Source: Anas platyrhynchos (Eukaryota > Chordata > Aves > Anseriformes > Anatidae). Taken from it: 64,000 nucleotides of DNA. Below, piece by piece: positions 9,901 to 21,365 of the stretch. Where the stretch lies: contig NC_092602.1 in NCBI RefSeq assembly GCF_047663525.1, forward strand, positions 2,983,501-3,047,500, in the 5' to 3' direction. Position 1 is the first letter of the stretch, and the number at the start of each line of letters is the position of its first letter. The notes below the pieces were generated by a model that made no database searches, had not been told where the DNA came from, and was given only the letters and a program-made list of their open reading frames with translations. Both the position numbers and the translations under genes were made by a program.

Positions 9901-12900
9901 AAAATGCTGTGTTGTTCTTGACTGGTTTACTTGAGTGATCTCTAAATCCTCTTCTCCTTCATTTAGATAAATAATTTGAATTGCAATTTGCTGAGCTAAA
10001 GGGCTGCAAGGTTAGTTCCGTGGGTGTCAGATACTCACAGATCATTCTGTCATTGTTAATCAAAGTTTGTTTTTATAGTTGGCTGCCTGTTCTACTACAA
10101 GAAGAGTAACTGTGTTTAAGAGGATATGTCTAGCATAAATACTATCAGCTCAGCCTTCTGATTTCCAGTGTCTTGGTTTACTCATTCAGATTATAGAGAC
10201 ATCTAAAAAAGAAATACTTTTTCCTCCTTTCTTTACTCTTTGGGTTCAGTCCCTGCAGCTCTGCTTTGCCATCTTGATGCTAACAAACCAGCCCAGAGCA
10301 AGCTTTTACTTGATTCCATTCTGTATTTCGCATTCCCTTTGCATTCTACTCCAAGCTAAGTTTGTCAGACTTTTAGACTACTCTTAATCAGTTTCCTAGA
10401 TCATTTGCTTCTCATTCACAGAGATACAATTTAAAATTCTCTGAAGGAAAGTCACTCAGAAAAACACAGCATAATGTGTTCTGCTTTCTTCTTACTTGCA
10501 CAGATATGAAATACCCTTTTTGCTTGTGCTGAATGGTTCCAAAGTCTATGACCAATGCATGTTTTACCAGCCAGCTCTTAGCCTCCAAAGCTTGCAGGTC
10601 ATTTAGGCTTTATTTTAAAGTTTTCCTAACTGTTTTCAGGATCAGAGGTTTTCTCTAGCCCCCATGGTAGAGGTTATTTCATATTTCTTCTTGATGGCAT
10701 ACAAGCTTTCTTCTCTGTAACAGCTTTGTGCTCAGAGATGACCTGTTGGGAGCTTTCTTGACCACTGTCTGAAGCTTTGCTCCCTTGCACCTCAAGTAGT
10801 TATTTTCTTTCAGAAGGCTTACATCTTCCCATTCAAGTCTATCACAAAATTTCCTCTGGAACTGGGCTAAAAGCAATAGGACTCCATGCAGACAGGTTAT
10901 AACCTGCCTAGAGTCCCCATCTGGACTGCAGGGGAAGCAGCGTTCTATAACCTGTTTCTTAGGGTCTTTTCAAAGTTTTCTTCTGCTACTGATCTCTGCT
11001 AGCTTTGGGATGCTGGGCTGGATGGACCTCTGGTCTGATAGTATGTTACATTCTTATGAAATGCCACACTGATGAATAAAAGTTTTATTGAAATATATTT
11101 ATTGTAGGATCATTTCCTTTGGGTAATTCTACTGAAATCAGCAGCCGTTTATACAGGTTTGCATACACCAGCTCAACACTGTGGCAGAGTTTGTGCACAT
11201 TCTTCCCTGAAACACCCATGGCTGTTTTAATGGTATTATGTTCAAACTATTCATCATCCTTCAACTTTCACTGTTTTCACTTTTTGAATTGCTGCACAGA
11301 CCTACTCTCCACCTCTTTTTTAAATTTTGCAGACATCAGAGAAAGGTTTTCTTTTGCCAATAAAACCCCTTGATTAACAGCTGCAGAATCAGGCCATCTG
11401 GATGTTGTCTGGTATCCTGTACACTCTCCCAGCAGGCTTGCCTGTGTTCTCAGATGAAGCTCACTTCCTGAGTACTAGAGTTTTACTTCCTTTCAGCACA
11501 CATTTCAACTGCACCACAGCAAAATAATCTTTCCACTGGTATTTTGATGCTTAAAAAACAGGATTTCGGGCAAACCCATTCTTGGCATTTTGACCCTAGC
11601 TGTTAATCTGATACTAATATCCTCAAAACTACTCCAGTCTTCCTCCAAAAGCCTAAGAAATCCCCTTTGCCTGCAGAAGTCTATTGAATAGAAACATTGC
11701 TGGCCTCAGCCTTGTAGAACTGTCCCACTTTTAACTTGTGTTCTCCCCCATCTCCTGTCTGTGGTTGTCAGCTCTGAGGGAACACCTATTTGTTCCTTGT
11801 TTGCACAGCTCCAGCAGAACACAGCTTTGACGTATATTGGCAGCTCTTTGACAGCTCAGACACTCATGCTAGCATCACCGTATGAAAACCCACGATAATA
11901 ACCAAAGTCAAAAAGTGCCGTTACACAAAAATTTTGTCCTAGATCTGAGGGATAACTTCAATTTTAAACACGCTGATATGCATTTGATAAATTGTGTAAC
12001 TATTTAGAACTAGAGTCACAACAAGATTTTTTGTTTGAATTTCTCGTAGGTCTGCTGTATGAACACAGAACCAAATGCTCTAATTTACTTTTAAATAAAT
12101 CTTGATTCAGTGAACTGTAGGGTTACCCAGATGTTAGCAAAACATTTTATTTTATTTTATTGCCTTAGGAAACTCACAAATTTAGGTAGTTTAAAGCTTC
12201 AATTGCCATATGGTGGAAGCTGCCCAAACTATTTTCTGTGTTAGTTCCCAGAACACTTGTGGAAAATTTCTAGGCCTTTCAACACAGAAATAAAACCTCC
12301 TACCATACAACCATGCTCATCTGGAAAATGACCATGATGATACAACTGCAGTAAGGACATGAAGTTAAGTTAAGGACATGAGTACTGAAGCAAAGCAGAA
12401 TCAAATATTCAGTTGTTCCAAGCTGTCATTCTCCACACCTCATCACATCTTCGCTTCAACTCAGAAAACACCTTACTTGCTTCATCTAACATTTTTTACC
12501 TGTAGCTGAATCCAGGGTATTGGGTTCTTGTTTTGCCATCAAGGCGGCGGAAACCATACTCTGGACTGCAGTAGTAAGACCAGCTGTCTAAATTACAGTC
12601 CCATTTAATCTCAATGGCAATTACTCCTCCCTAGAAACAGAAAAAGTAAGTGTGAGGACTAGTGTGATTGCTGCCTTTTCTGAACTTTTTAATGCCAAAC
12701 ATAAGCCACTATTTGTGCCAGTCCGACTTTTGGACAGTTTTTTCCTGAAGCAACATGATTTATGATGTGCTTTGGTAGAATTGAAAGGTGATCATGAGTG
12801 ACAGCCTTATACAAGGCCTATTTAAATGAAAGGTGGTACAAGGGCCTCTACAAGCTACAGTAATACAAACCAAATAGTATCAACTCTGTCAACGCGGTTT

Positions 12901-15900
12901 CATTCTGTGAGATGATTAACGCATTTATTTTTTAAAATGTGAGGTTATGTTGGTTCTCAAACAACCTGTTTCTAAACCAAGAACAATTCCATTATATGGC
13001 AGACAGGAAAATATGCAGGAAGAAAAAGAAAGAAAAGTTTTCACACCGAGCATAACAAAGAAAGTAGTATCACAGACCTTTACTGCCACCTCTGAAAAGT
13101 TCTCTTTTGCTTCCTGAAGGATATCTCCCAGACGGAATATTGGACAGAGAGGGGAAGTTATCTTGTTGAATGTGCAGGAAGAATTGAAATTTGGTGAAAT
13201 ATTTTGTCTGTGAAGAACACATAGAGTTGTTTAAAATTAAAAACAAAAGCTGGAGCAGCTATAAATACAGCTAAGGGCCTTCACTTTTACTAGAAGCTGT
13301 GTTAAACGTGCTCAGATTGTACTTACATGAGCTTTTGTTTTCACATCTACCAGATCTATATTTCCCTAAGAGAGATCTACAAATCAAGATCAATTCTTTA
13401 CTCTTTGAATATATCACAGGCAAAATTTACCTGAGTAAACTAAATATTTTTCACTTTATAATCTGGACCACACAACTGTTACATTGTACTTTAGTTGTTT
13501 TAGCCCAACATAAACCAGTATATCTGAACGAGCGATTTTATTGTTCTGTGCCTGGGAGGCTGTGATCCCAAGCTCTTCTATTTCTCTCAGTTCCTGAAGA
13601 ATTAATAGGACTAAAGACTTAACAGCTGTTGCTCATGCAGATAAAGCCCTGAAGACAGCCTTTCTGAGTAAAGAAGGTGCCAATTTACACAATCCTTTCT
13701 TTAGAGCACAACCACTCACTCTTCAGAAAGCATTTGGGAATGTTTGCACTTACACGGTGTAATTAAATTTTGGGAAGTGAACGTTGTTCTTTATTAGCAC
13801 TGTGAAGTCTTCAGAACTCCTCAGAACTGCAGGCCTAGAAGAGAAACATCAAATGAAGTAACTTCTTGTACTTAAATGCATCAATTAATGCTATGCTAAT
13901 TTATTACCTGGAACATTGTCAGTAGGCAGAATACTTTGCTGAGAAAGAGATTGAAAAGCAGAGTTAAGTGACTCAGGGAACCAAGAAAGATAAAGGTCAT
14001 TCTCTTAGTTTTAGATATAAATTGTTCTCTCCCTCTTGCTCTTGCTTGTGTGGGCTGAGCCTAAATGTGTGCTACATGCAGCTAAAATATGAGCTCACAA
14101 GACTTCTCGTATAACTCTTGCTACAGAATAGTAGTAAGAGCATATACCATTTGACAGCTGATTATTTCTGCACAATGACAAAGGCAGTTTCATTGCTGGT
14201 CCCTGCAGACAGGTGGCCATTTATGCCAGAGCTGCACAGCTAGTAAGAATATAAGAATGAGACATGCTCTTATTCCTAGAGGATGTCTCTGGAAGTCAGG
14301 CATCAATCACATCATCAAAGGCTGTTCTGCCTTTCTAGAAGATAGCGGTTTGAGGGCTTACCCTGCAGACTGTGGGGAGACAGTGGTTTGTGTCACTAAA
14401 TATGTTGGTGAACTGCAAACACCATGGGAAGCAGGCTGCCAGTCCTACCCTTCCTCAAAAGTCATTTATCTGAAGCTAATGTGGCAGGAAAGAAGGCACT
14501 TTCCTACAAATTGCCAGCTGAGTTAACCTTGGCCTAGATTGCATGAGACAATCTCTGCTACACCCCAGGACTTGCCTGGGCTATAGAAGAGAAACAGATG
14601 CAATTTTTAGCTATATATGTCGTGCACAGGGACAGCGCTGGACTGGAATATTCACACAGCTCTGTTTTGAAAATGAGTCAGGAAAATTTTAATTTTCATC
14701 AGGACAGCCATTCCAAGGGGTGTAAACAGTCTTCAAAGCAGTCATCCATATCAAGGACAGTGCTTCTAAGCATGCAGTATTTTTCCTATCATTGCACTTT
14801 GAGCAAAGCCTCTGCATCTGTGATGACTAGAAGCACATTAGTTGGGTGACAGTTTCCATGAAGGACATCTCAGAGCATCTCCTAAACAAAGTCAATGAAT
14901 GAGAGACATGGCTGCAAACCAATTTAATACTTGCAGATACTATCTGGACATAAAAGCTTCTGAAGAATTTCAGTGTATAACAGTCAAGACATGAATAATG
15001 TATGTTAACCGTTAAAGAGATAAAAATGAATGAACCTATAATGTGGAAGTGTCTGCAACTCATCCACTGGGAGGCATCTGAAATCTGATCCAAAGATCTT
15101 CTGGAAAACGTGGTGTAAACACCTATCCTTGGGCCAGCTAATCTGACAGCTATGCCCTGTTTGAGGCAGAAATGAACAATCAAAAATAAAAGAATCTTCT
15201 TGCCAAAATGCAATAGCTTTGTTTGGCTCCTTTGTTCAGCTCCAGCCATAACTAACGGGAAGGAAAAGGAGTACTCCTGTATAGCTCATGAAACTTATCT
15301 TTCAAAAGAATTTGGACAATAAAGACAATCATGGGTGTAACCAAAACCCAACATTTCTCCCTCAGTATCTCAACCAGACGGCAAAACTTCCTGGGCTCTG
15401 ACCTTTCTCTTATATATTGTTCTGGTAGCAAACAAACACTCAGCTTTGCTATTTAGCAATTCCTCCTTTTTTCCTTGCCAATGAAAATTGTGAAGGAACA
15501 TTTTACATCAGAGGTTTGGATCAAACCTCTCATCCATTATTTTTGGTCCTTGGTAGTGATCAACTACTGGCACTGTAGAGGACGATTAGGAAACAAGACA
15601 GAATGCGTCAACTGTGCAATGTAATAAACGACAAAATTCCCTTTGGAACACACGGCAGTAAGCCTACACAACACGACATTTGGAAATGACTGGCAGTCAC
15701 TGAGACTTTATCAAAAAAACCCTAAGATTCCAATAGCTCAGGAAGCTCATGCATATCTTTCCAGGATGCTGTATGAACAGTAATATCCTTCCTGTTTCTG
15801 GGCAAAGCCTTTTTTCAGATCACAGCTCTGTCTGCAAAAGTAATGGCACTTCCTTTAAAGAGCTGAAAAAATCTCAAAGTTGCTGCAGGAAGTGTTGTGA

Positions 15901-18900
15901 GCCCTGGATGGAACCTGGCAGTAGAAAAACTTCTCAGTCTCTGACATAAAGAAAAGATGGGATATATACACAGAATTGTGCTTGTTATCTTTTAAAAGCA
16001 GTGAGTTAATGGAAGTGGTAATTGACCTGGTTTCTTACATGTATATTTCAAAAGCTGGTTGAGAGAAGCTAAAACTGATTAGTCATCCACTCTTAAGTCT
16101 TAGAGTGTAATTTCCAGCATCTCTGTAGAAATCAAAATGATTATACAATTTCTTCATGCTTTGGCTGATATAGAAAGAAAATGGACCAGTTTCTTCTTGG
16201 AACACTGCACACTTATGCGATTACAGAGAAAGATGGCCACAGGTCTCCTCCATTCCACTCTCTGGGTCACAGCAACATCGTTCCCCAGAGTCTTTTTCCT
16301 CCAGTTTTCTTCAGCTCACTATTATGTATTGCCAGCATTGAGGTTTTCATCACCTGTCTAGAAGGATGAAGATGCTGTTCTTCAGTCTGGAGAGGACCCC
16401 CAAATGCTACTGTGCAGCACAGACAACCAATCCAGTACTACTGTTCTGAGTGGTGGAAGCAACCTTGCTGTGGTAAATGCACCCATAAGGAGCTTCTACA
16501 CCTTAAAGCACTGAGCCTGGCAGAAGAGAACCCCAAGTCAGGAAACCTATCTCACACTTGCCTTGACATTTGAATTCATGATCTAAATGCCTCTAGTGAA
16601 CTCAAAATGCGCCTATGACATCTAAAATTGTTTTTGTGGAAGCTGCATGATGTTACAAACTGGAGGCTTCGGTTTTACTGCACAATCAGCAGGACAATTG
16701 TAGAAGGAATTCATTTAAATAGAGTAAGCATTAACAGTATGGCTATGAAGAAAATACCTGTTTTACAAGAGATCTGTACATGCCTGAGCAAAGTGATTAT
16801 CCTAAAATTGTATGACTCTGTCAAAGCAAATCCTTTTTTTTGACAAAAAAAAAAAAAAGGTAGATTTTTTACTTACACAGGGGGGGTTTCCTCCATTGGC
16901 ACAGGGCACCATGCCGTGACCTCACAGGTTTTAAGAGTTTCATTATACTGCACACATCTTCCTGTTTGAACTCCTGTAGAGAAAGCATTTCTCATTCAGC
17001 AAACACAAGAGTTTTGCACCATATAGAGAGTTTCTACATGGCAGTGGATTCCTCCTCAAATGTAAAGCAGAGGTTTTGACATTATAAATTCTTGCAGCTT
17101 TCTGTTCAGGATAAAATCATGGTCCTGCCACACATCATCAATCCTTATTTAGCCCTTTACTTGGGTCAACAATGCTTGCTATTGTTTGGACTGAGGATGA
17201 AGTACTTTCCTGCAAAGTTTTCCATTAAGTTACATATCTGAGTCTTGGTATAAACTGAGAAATTAGCCGTTTCAGTCAACTGAATCAATTAACAATCAAT
17301 TAAACAATTAACAAGTTTAATTCAACAACATAAGCAAATTAAACAAGGATATAAAGGTAAGCAGAAAAACTTAATTCTTTCTACGTTCCTGGAGAGTCAG
17401 CATTTTTTGTGAGTGCCCTGTCTTTACCAGCTAAAGCACTAATTCAGCCAGAAGCCTGAATTCAGGAATCCCAGCACTACAAAGAACTCACATAGCTGAT
17501 GAAAACTCTAAGATGTCTTCTGGACAACTAGCCCTCAAAAAAGGACAGATGTCATTGTCTTATTCTGAGAACTAATTATCATGGGGATGTTACAGACCCT
17601 TCAAAAAGATCCTGTAGCCACTCCCCTTGCTGAGCAGTCATGGACTTCAATGGGAGTGACTGGAGTCTGGCCTTAATTCACATCACGGTCTGCACTCCTC
17701 TTCACATTTGCCCTTCCTCAGCTCCCTTTCACTGTTTCTCTTTTTAGAAAGGGCATATAGAAAATGGTAAGAACTCTGTTTTGTCGTTTCAAAAACAGGT
17801 TATCAGATATCTCTCAGGATTCTGTATTGTTCTACTGCAATTCTTCTCCAAGTTGGAACTTGTACGTTCTGCACTGGTCAATAATGCAACAGAAGGTAGT
17901 ACCCACGAACAATATTTCAATCTGAAAATGCCATTTACCTACCATTACTGTGGACATATGCACTCCCGTTTTCACAGGACTTGTCTGTAGAGCAGATAGC
18001 TTTGGCAAAGGGAGCCTGAAAAAATGACAGAAAAGAGCAACATAAATATATTCCTCTCCATACCTATGTAAAAAGTCTTTCTTAACTTCAATGCAAAAAT
18101 AGTAAATAATAAGAAAATAATGCAGAGGAAGTATAATCCTTATTTATTATTATGCTTATAACAAGCACAAGGCTAAGCTAGCTGAAAAAAAAAAAAGAGG
18201 AAAACAATATTTTTCTCACTTATAATAACACTTTCCTTTATTATGTCCTTTCCTGTTTTTTGTACTCTTTTCTGTACTACTAGGTGCAATAGATCTCATA
18301 CTGGACTATTTCTTTGTTTACTAACAGCTCCATAAACTTTTGCCAGTGAAAGTTAACTTGTGTTTAGGAACTATACTGCAAAGTCCCACTTCTAGGCCAG
18401 CCAGATGAATGAAGAGGAGAGCTGCAGCAGACTACCACATTTGGGCTAGAGAAAGGAAGGAAGGGAACACGTAGGAATGAGCACCATACCAGCAGAGAAG
18501 CTGATAGCACTTCTCTAACTCCATCACCCCTTCAGGTTTTTCTCAAGACCAGCAGCAAAGCCAGAGAAGCTGCACTGGCCTGAATGTCACCACTGCCTGA
18601 AAGCGATGCATGTATGTTTGGCAAAGTCATTGCTACAAGGCAAAGTCACAACTGACAACTGAATCCCCAGGAAACACCAGAGTAGAGGAAAGAAATGGAG
18701 CAATTAAAATAGATTTTGCATGCTTTCTGTTGAGATACAAGCATTAAAAGCAGCAGTATTTGCTTGCACAGGATGGTCCCAAGGACAGTCCACTCTTTTA
18801 CATCAACATTAATGTTTGCTCCTAACTACTGTCTATTTGTATTCAATACCATCATCCTAAATATACATTACAAAATATATATATATATACATTTACCTCA

Positions 18901-21365
18901 GGGCATCTGCTTTGAATCTGGTTTTCTGTCTGAATGACGTTGGTCATCACGAAAAAAGAGTCTCTTGACTACATGGAGAAGAGAAAATGAATCTACATGA
19001 AATTTCACAGACTTTTTTCAGACCTCAGTCACTCCAGAGCATTACCTGGAAGGACAGTGAGGCTGTTTCTGCTCTACCACCCCCCAACAGACATTAAAGT
19101 TCAATCTGGCTTAAACAGGAAAAGCCAGGGACATCATCAGGGCATAAATGAGCAACCAGGGCAAAAAGGCCCCGATTTTGTATTTTTTAATCTGGCATTG
19201 CAGCCAAGAAAAACGTGCTGGCACTAACTAGTAATGATACTATTGTGTTTAGTACCACTATACTGGAATAAATCTTTTGATTTTGTAAAAATTCATAACA
19301 AATAGCATCACAGAATTATCATAAAAGAGGATAATCTTTTCCCTTGTACCGGGGAAGAAAGGGTAGATTTGGTTTGGTAGACTGCTGTCTCACATGTAAA
19401 GTCTCCTTTAATGTTGCTGCTCATTCCAGGAGAGACATACCAGGAAAAAAAAAAAAACAGATGCACTAACAGAAGTTGAATATTATGCTGACATTAAATT
19501 AAGACTTGCCTGCATTGGTATGGCATATTCTGCTGTATCCCAGATCCTGCTGACTGCATGAGCCACTCCCTTCACACTAGTGCGAACTGAGCTGGTAACT
19601 TCTTCCTTCTCCTGATAGCGCTTGTCAGCGATGAGGGTGTAACTGGCCAGATTAAACAGAAAGAACAGGTACACTCATAAAAATAAAATTGGGTCAGTTT
19701 TTTTTGTATCATTTTTGGACAAAATGCACTGCAAGATAAAGTCAAGCATTTTCAAGTAACTGAGAGCCGTTTGGTGTGAGACTGATGCATCATCTGGGCC
19801 AAAGTTTCCCTTGGATTCACCTTTGCAATGTTCAGCTTTGTCAGGAATGAGTTCAAATACACACAGAGAATTTCTATTTTCACCGCTTAAATGCTATAGA
19901 CAGCATTAGGTCACATCCTGGTTCTTCAGATGCCATTTGTGAAACACCAACTAACTGCAAGGGGGCTTAACGTCATCCAAAAACTTTTGCCCATGGTGCA
20001 TTACTCTACTTAGACTTTGATCTTTTGTGTCACAAACAGTAGTGTCCTCTCTATATTTGGGATTTATATTTTTTTTGGGGGGTGGAGAGCTTAAAATACT
20101 TAGTCTTTAACTTTCCAGAGTGAGTACTCTTGCATGTCATTCTGATTGCTTTAAAAATCTTGTCCTAATGCTTTTACTTCCTCGCGCATTGTGTGTGTTA
20201 ATGATAGAAAGTCATCTCTGTTTTTATGCTGACAGGGAAGTCATTTCACTCATCTAATTCATGAAAGAACTGTCAACTTTGAAAACTACTGTATGTTCAG
20301 AAGGTACTTTCCACTCTACATAAACGTACCATAAAAGGCTTTATTTGACAAACAAACTGGCTGCATAGCCACAGGAGCCAGCACCATTTCAGTTTAACAA
20401 CAGACTCTTCTGGAGGGGATAAAAGTTTCTGAAGGACAGAAACTGAAAGCAACTGATCAATGCTCCTCCATTTATAGTGTCTACTATAACAGTGTTTCAG
20501 CCTTTTCCTTCAGGAGAATGGTACTTTGGGATAATCGTGTGTTTGGAAATTGGCAGTAGGAGCCCAGGTCTGAGCAGCAGTAGGTGCCTGCATTTCCTGC
20601 CAAATTGATTCTTACTGAGATTGCGATCAGTGTGCTCAATGTTCTGGCCTGTTGCCCTCTCATAAGAAAGAAACCAACCATCTAAATTTGCAGACTTTGT
20701 TCAGCAAAGACTTATCACTGAAAACAGCCCTACTTTGGGAGCAAAGAGGAAAATCTGCCCTTTAGAGGCAATCAATTACTGCATATTCCTAGAACACCTT
20801 ATTGTTCTTGAAATCTGCTTCAAGGGCTAATTGGCTATTTCATCTGTTAGGTGTATCTAACCCTAGATAGGAGACTCTGGAACAAGATCTAATCTCAGAA
20901 ACACTGGTGTAAATCTGAGATTTTTAGTGCAGGTAGTGTGGTTTTAACAGAACAAAAATGAGAACCACACAGCAATAAATGAAACTGAAAGCATTTGTTA
21001 GTAGAAACCCAGCTCTGTCCTAGTAACCCCACCCTGTTAAGTAACCTCCTGTGCCCAACTCCCACCACCAGGTTCCCACTGCCACATCCATCTTCCAAGA
21101 ACAGCCCAACACCAAAACAATGGTCTTGAGTTGCTGCCACAGAACTCAAAGCACTGAAAACCACGTTGCAAGCCAGACAACCTGCGAAACAAGCAACATT
21201 TCTTAGTGTACAACACCATGTCCCATCACCCTGCACTTACCAAATATATATGGCAATAACTACATAAATGAACCACTTTGCACATACACATCCAACGCTC
21301 CGAAAGCGGATTGATTTTGGAGAGTCATAGTGAAATGGATCCTTCAGACAGCCGCACGAGACCAT
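6523..21365 (-). CDS. P2RX7: P2X purinoceptor 7, complete coding region (13 exons) with altered ATP site
   Basis: Thirteen exons join in phase to 1686 coding bases, 561 residues plus TGA (human is 595). The start Met aligns with the human start and has a strong Kozak context (GCAATGG). Layout: N-terminus with YDSPK, TM1 about 26-46, cysteine-rich ectodomain, TM2 about 320-345, a shortened cysteine-rich anchor, then the long C-terminal ballast domain unique to P2X7 (about 406-561; WCCCGQC, LCCRS, VHWRFGS, PSCCRG, YTGFK). In P2X7 this domain binds zinc and guanine nucleotide and couples the channel to macropore and inflammasome responses. Oddities: Ser64 in place of Lys64, Ser279-Tyr280-Arg281 in place of Asn-Phe-Arg, Arg299 in place of Lys311, Arg317 in place of the Asp of GGKFD, a 12-residue gap in exon 2, an 11-residue gap in exon 11, and a GC-AG second intron. 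No stop or frameshift is seen, so it reads as a functional but diverged gene, not a pseudogene. Confidence 0.95.
7452..7547 (-). CDS. P2RX7: P2RX7 coding exon 12
   Basis: 96 bp, phase 0/0. Encodes [20 protein letters not shown] and [12 protein letters not shown], matching the human VSFVDESHIRMV and RSLQD segment. Acceptor CTCTACAG, donor GAG|GTAAAG. Confidence 0.9.
8343..8459 (-). CDS. P2RX7: P2RX7 coding exon 11 (end of TM2, shortened cysteine-rich anchor)
   Basis: 117 bp. Encodes [19 protein letters not shown], then [13 protein letters not shown]. The palmitoylated cysteine-rich segment of mammals is about 11 residues longer and has more cysteines. Acceptor TTATGCAG, donor CAG|GTAAAG. Confidence 0.92.
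8557..8622 (-). CDS. P2RX7: P2RX7 coding exon 10 (start of TM2)
   Basis: 66 bp. Encodes [10 protein letters not shown] and [11 protein letters not shown]. The near-invariant Asp after GKF is Arg here, and the gate serine (human Ser342) is Thr. Acceptor CCTTTAG, donor TTG|GTGAGA. Confidence 0.92.
9064..9157 (-). CDS. P2RX7: P2RX7 coding exon 9, with Lys311 to Arg
   Basis: 94 bp. Encodes [20 protein letters not shown] then [11 protein letters not shown]. The family TLIK(A/V)(Y/F)G becomes TLFRAYG, replacing the phosphate-binding lysine by arginine (AGA). Acceptor TTTTGCAG, donor ACA|GTAAAT. Confidence 0.93.
9158..12499 (-). other. P2RX7: P2RX7 intron 8
   Basis: The largest P2RX7 intron (3.3 kb). 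Apart from the probable old retroelement relic near 10.9-11.06 kb and a short TTTTA run near 12.15 kb, it holds no recognisable exon or RNA gene. Open frames within it lack splice context and homology. Confidence 0.75.
10900..11065 (+). repeat. Ancient CR1/L2-type LINE or SINE tail relic
   Basis: The stretch ending in GGATGCTGGGCTGGATGG, then ACCTCTGGTCTGAT and TTCTTATGA, resembles the conserved 3' tail shared by old amniote CR1/L3-like LINEs and their dependent SINEs. It is diverged and lacks target-site duplications that I can see. Boundaries are approximate. Confidence 0.45.
12500..12630 (-). CDS. P2RX7: P2RX7 coding exon 8, with NFR replaced by SYR
   Basis: 131 bp. Encodes [27 protein letters not shown] and YPGFSYR. 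The last triplet replaces the family NFR, so the Asn and Phe of the ATP site are lost and Arg is kept. The flanking YPG and FRRLD motifs fix the alignment. Donor AG|GTAAAA. Confidence 0.93.
13078..13207 (-). CDS. P2RX7: P2RX7 coding exon 7
   Basis: 130 bp. Encodes [15 protein letters not shown] and [17 protein letters not shown]. Human has TRN at the start of this block; here it is VQN. Acceptor TTCACAG, donor AAG|GTCTGT. Confidence 0.92.
13754..13834 (-). CDS. P2RX7: P2RX7 coding exon 6
   Basis: 81 bp. Encodes the segment with [19 protein letters not shown]; the Thr of FTVL that contacts the adenine base is conserved, so the loss of ATP contacts is not total. Donor GT|GTAAGT. Confidence 0.93.
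13835..16876 (-). other. P2RX7: P2RX7 intron 5
   Basis: Three-kilobase intron with no recognised gene, RNA or repeat family. Several 60-140 codon open frames occur but lack splice signals or protein-like motifs. A 13-A run precedes the exon 5 donor region. Confidence 0.7.
16877..16973 (-). CDS. P2RX7: P2RX7 coding exon 5
   Basis: 97 bp. Encodes [19 protein letters not shown] and TAWCPV, the head-domain core with three conserved cysteines. Acceptor CTCTACAG, donor GT|GTAAGT. Confidence 0.94.
17943..18015 (-). CDS. P2RX7: P2RX7 coding exon 4
   Basis: 73 bp. Encodes [18 protein letters not shown] and the VHSNG end, with the two head-domain cysteines. Acceptor TTTTTCAG, donor G|GTAGGT. Confidence 0.94.
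18897..18968 (-). CDS. P2RX7: P2RX7 coding exon 3
   Basis: 72 bp, phase 0/0. Encodes [19 protein letters not shown] and the conserved RCPE end. Acceptor CATGTAG, donor GAG|GTAAAT. Confidence 0.94.
19510..19642 (-). CDS. P2RX7: P2RX7 coding exon 2, with Lys64 to Ser and a GC donor
   Basis: 133 bp. Encodes the end of TM1 and the first ATP loop, which reads VRTSVKG where P2X receptors have TKVKG: the first lysine is an AGT serine codon, while Lys66 remains. Twelve residues just after this loop in human P2X7 are absent. The exon ends at CAG followed by GCAAGT, a consensus GC-type donor. This is the homologous exon end, and no nearby GT donor gives it. Confidence 0.93.
19643..21240 (-). other. 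P2RX7: P2RX7 intron 1
   Basis: 1.6 kb intron. I see nothing in it beyond unremarkable AT-rich sequence. Confidence 0.75.
21241..21365 (-). CDS. P2RX7: P2RX7 coding exon 1
   Basis: 41 codons plus two bases: MVSCGC, then [10 protein letters not shown] and the start of TM1 ([13 protein letters not shown]). Its length equals human exon 1. The frame stays open upstream, but no upstream in-frame ATG aligns with the family. Donor TG|GTAAGT. Confidence 0.93.
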
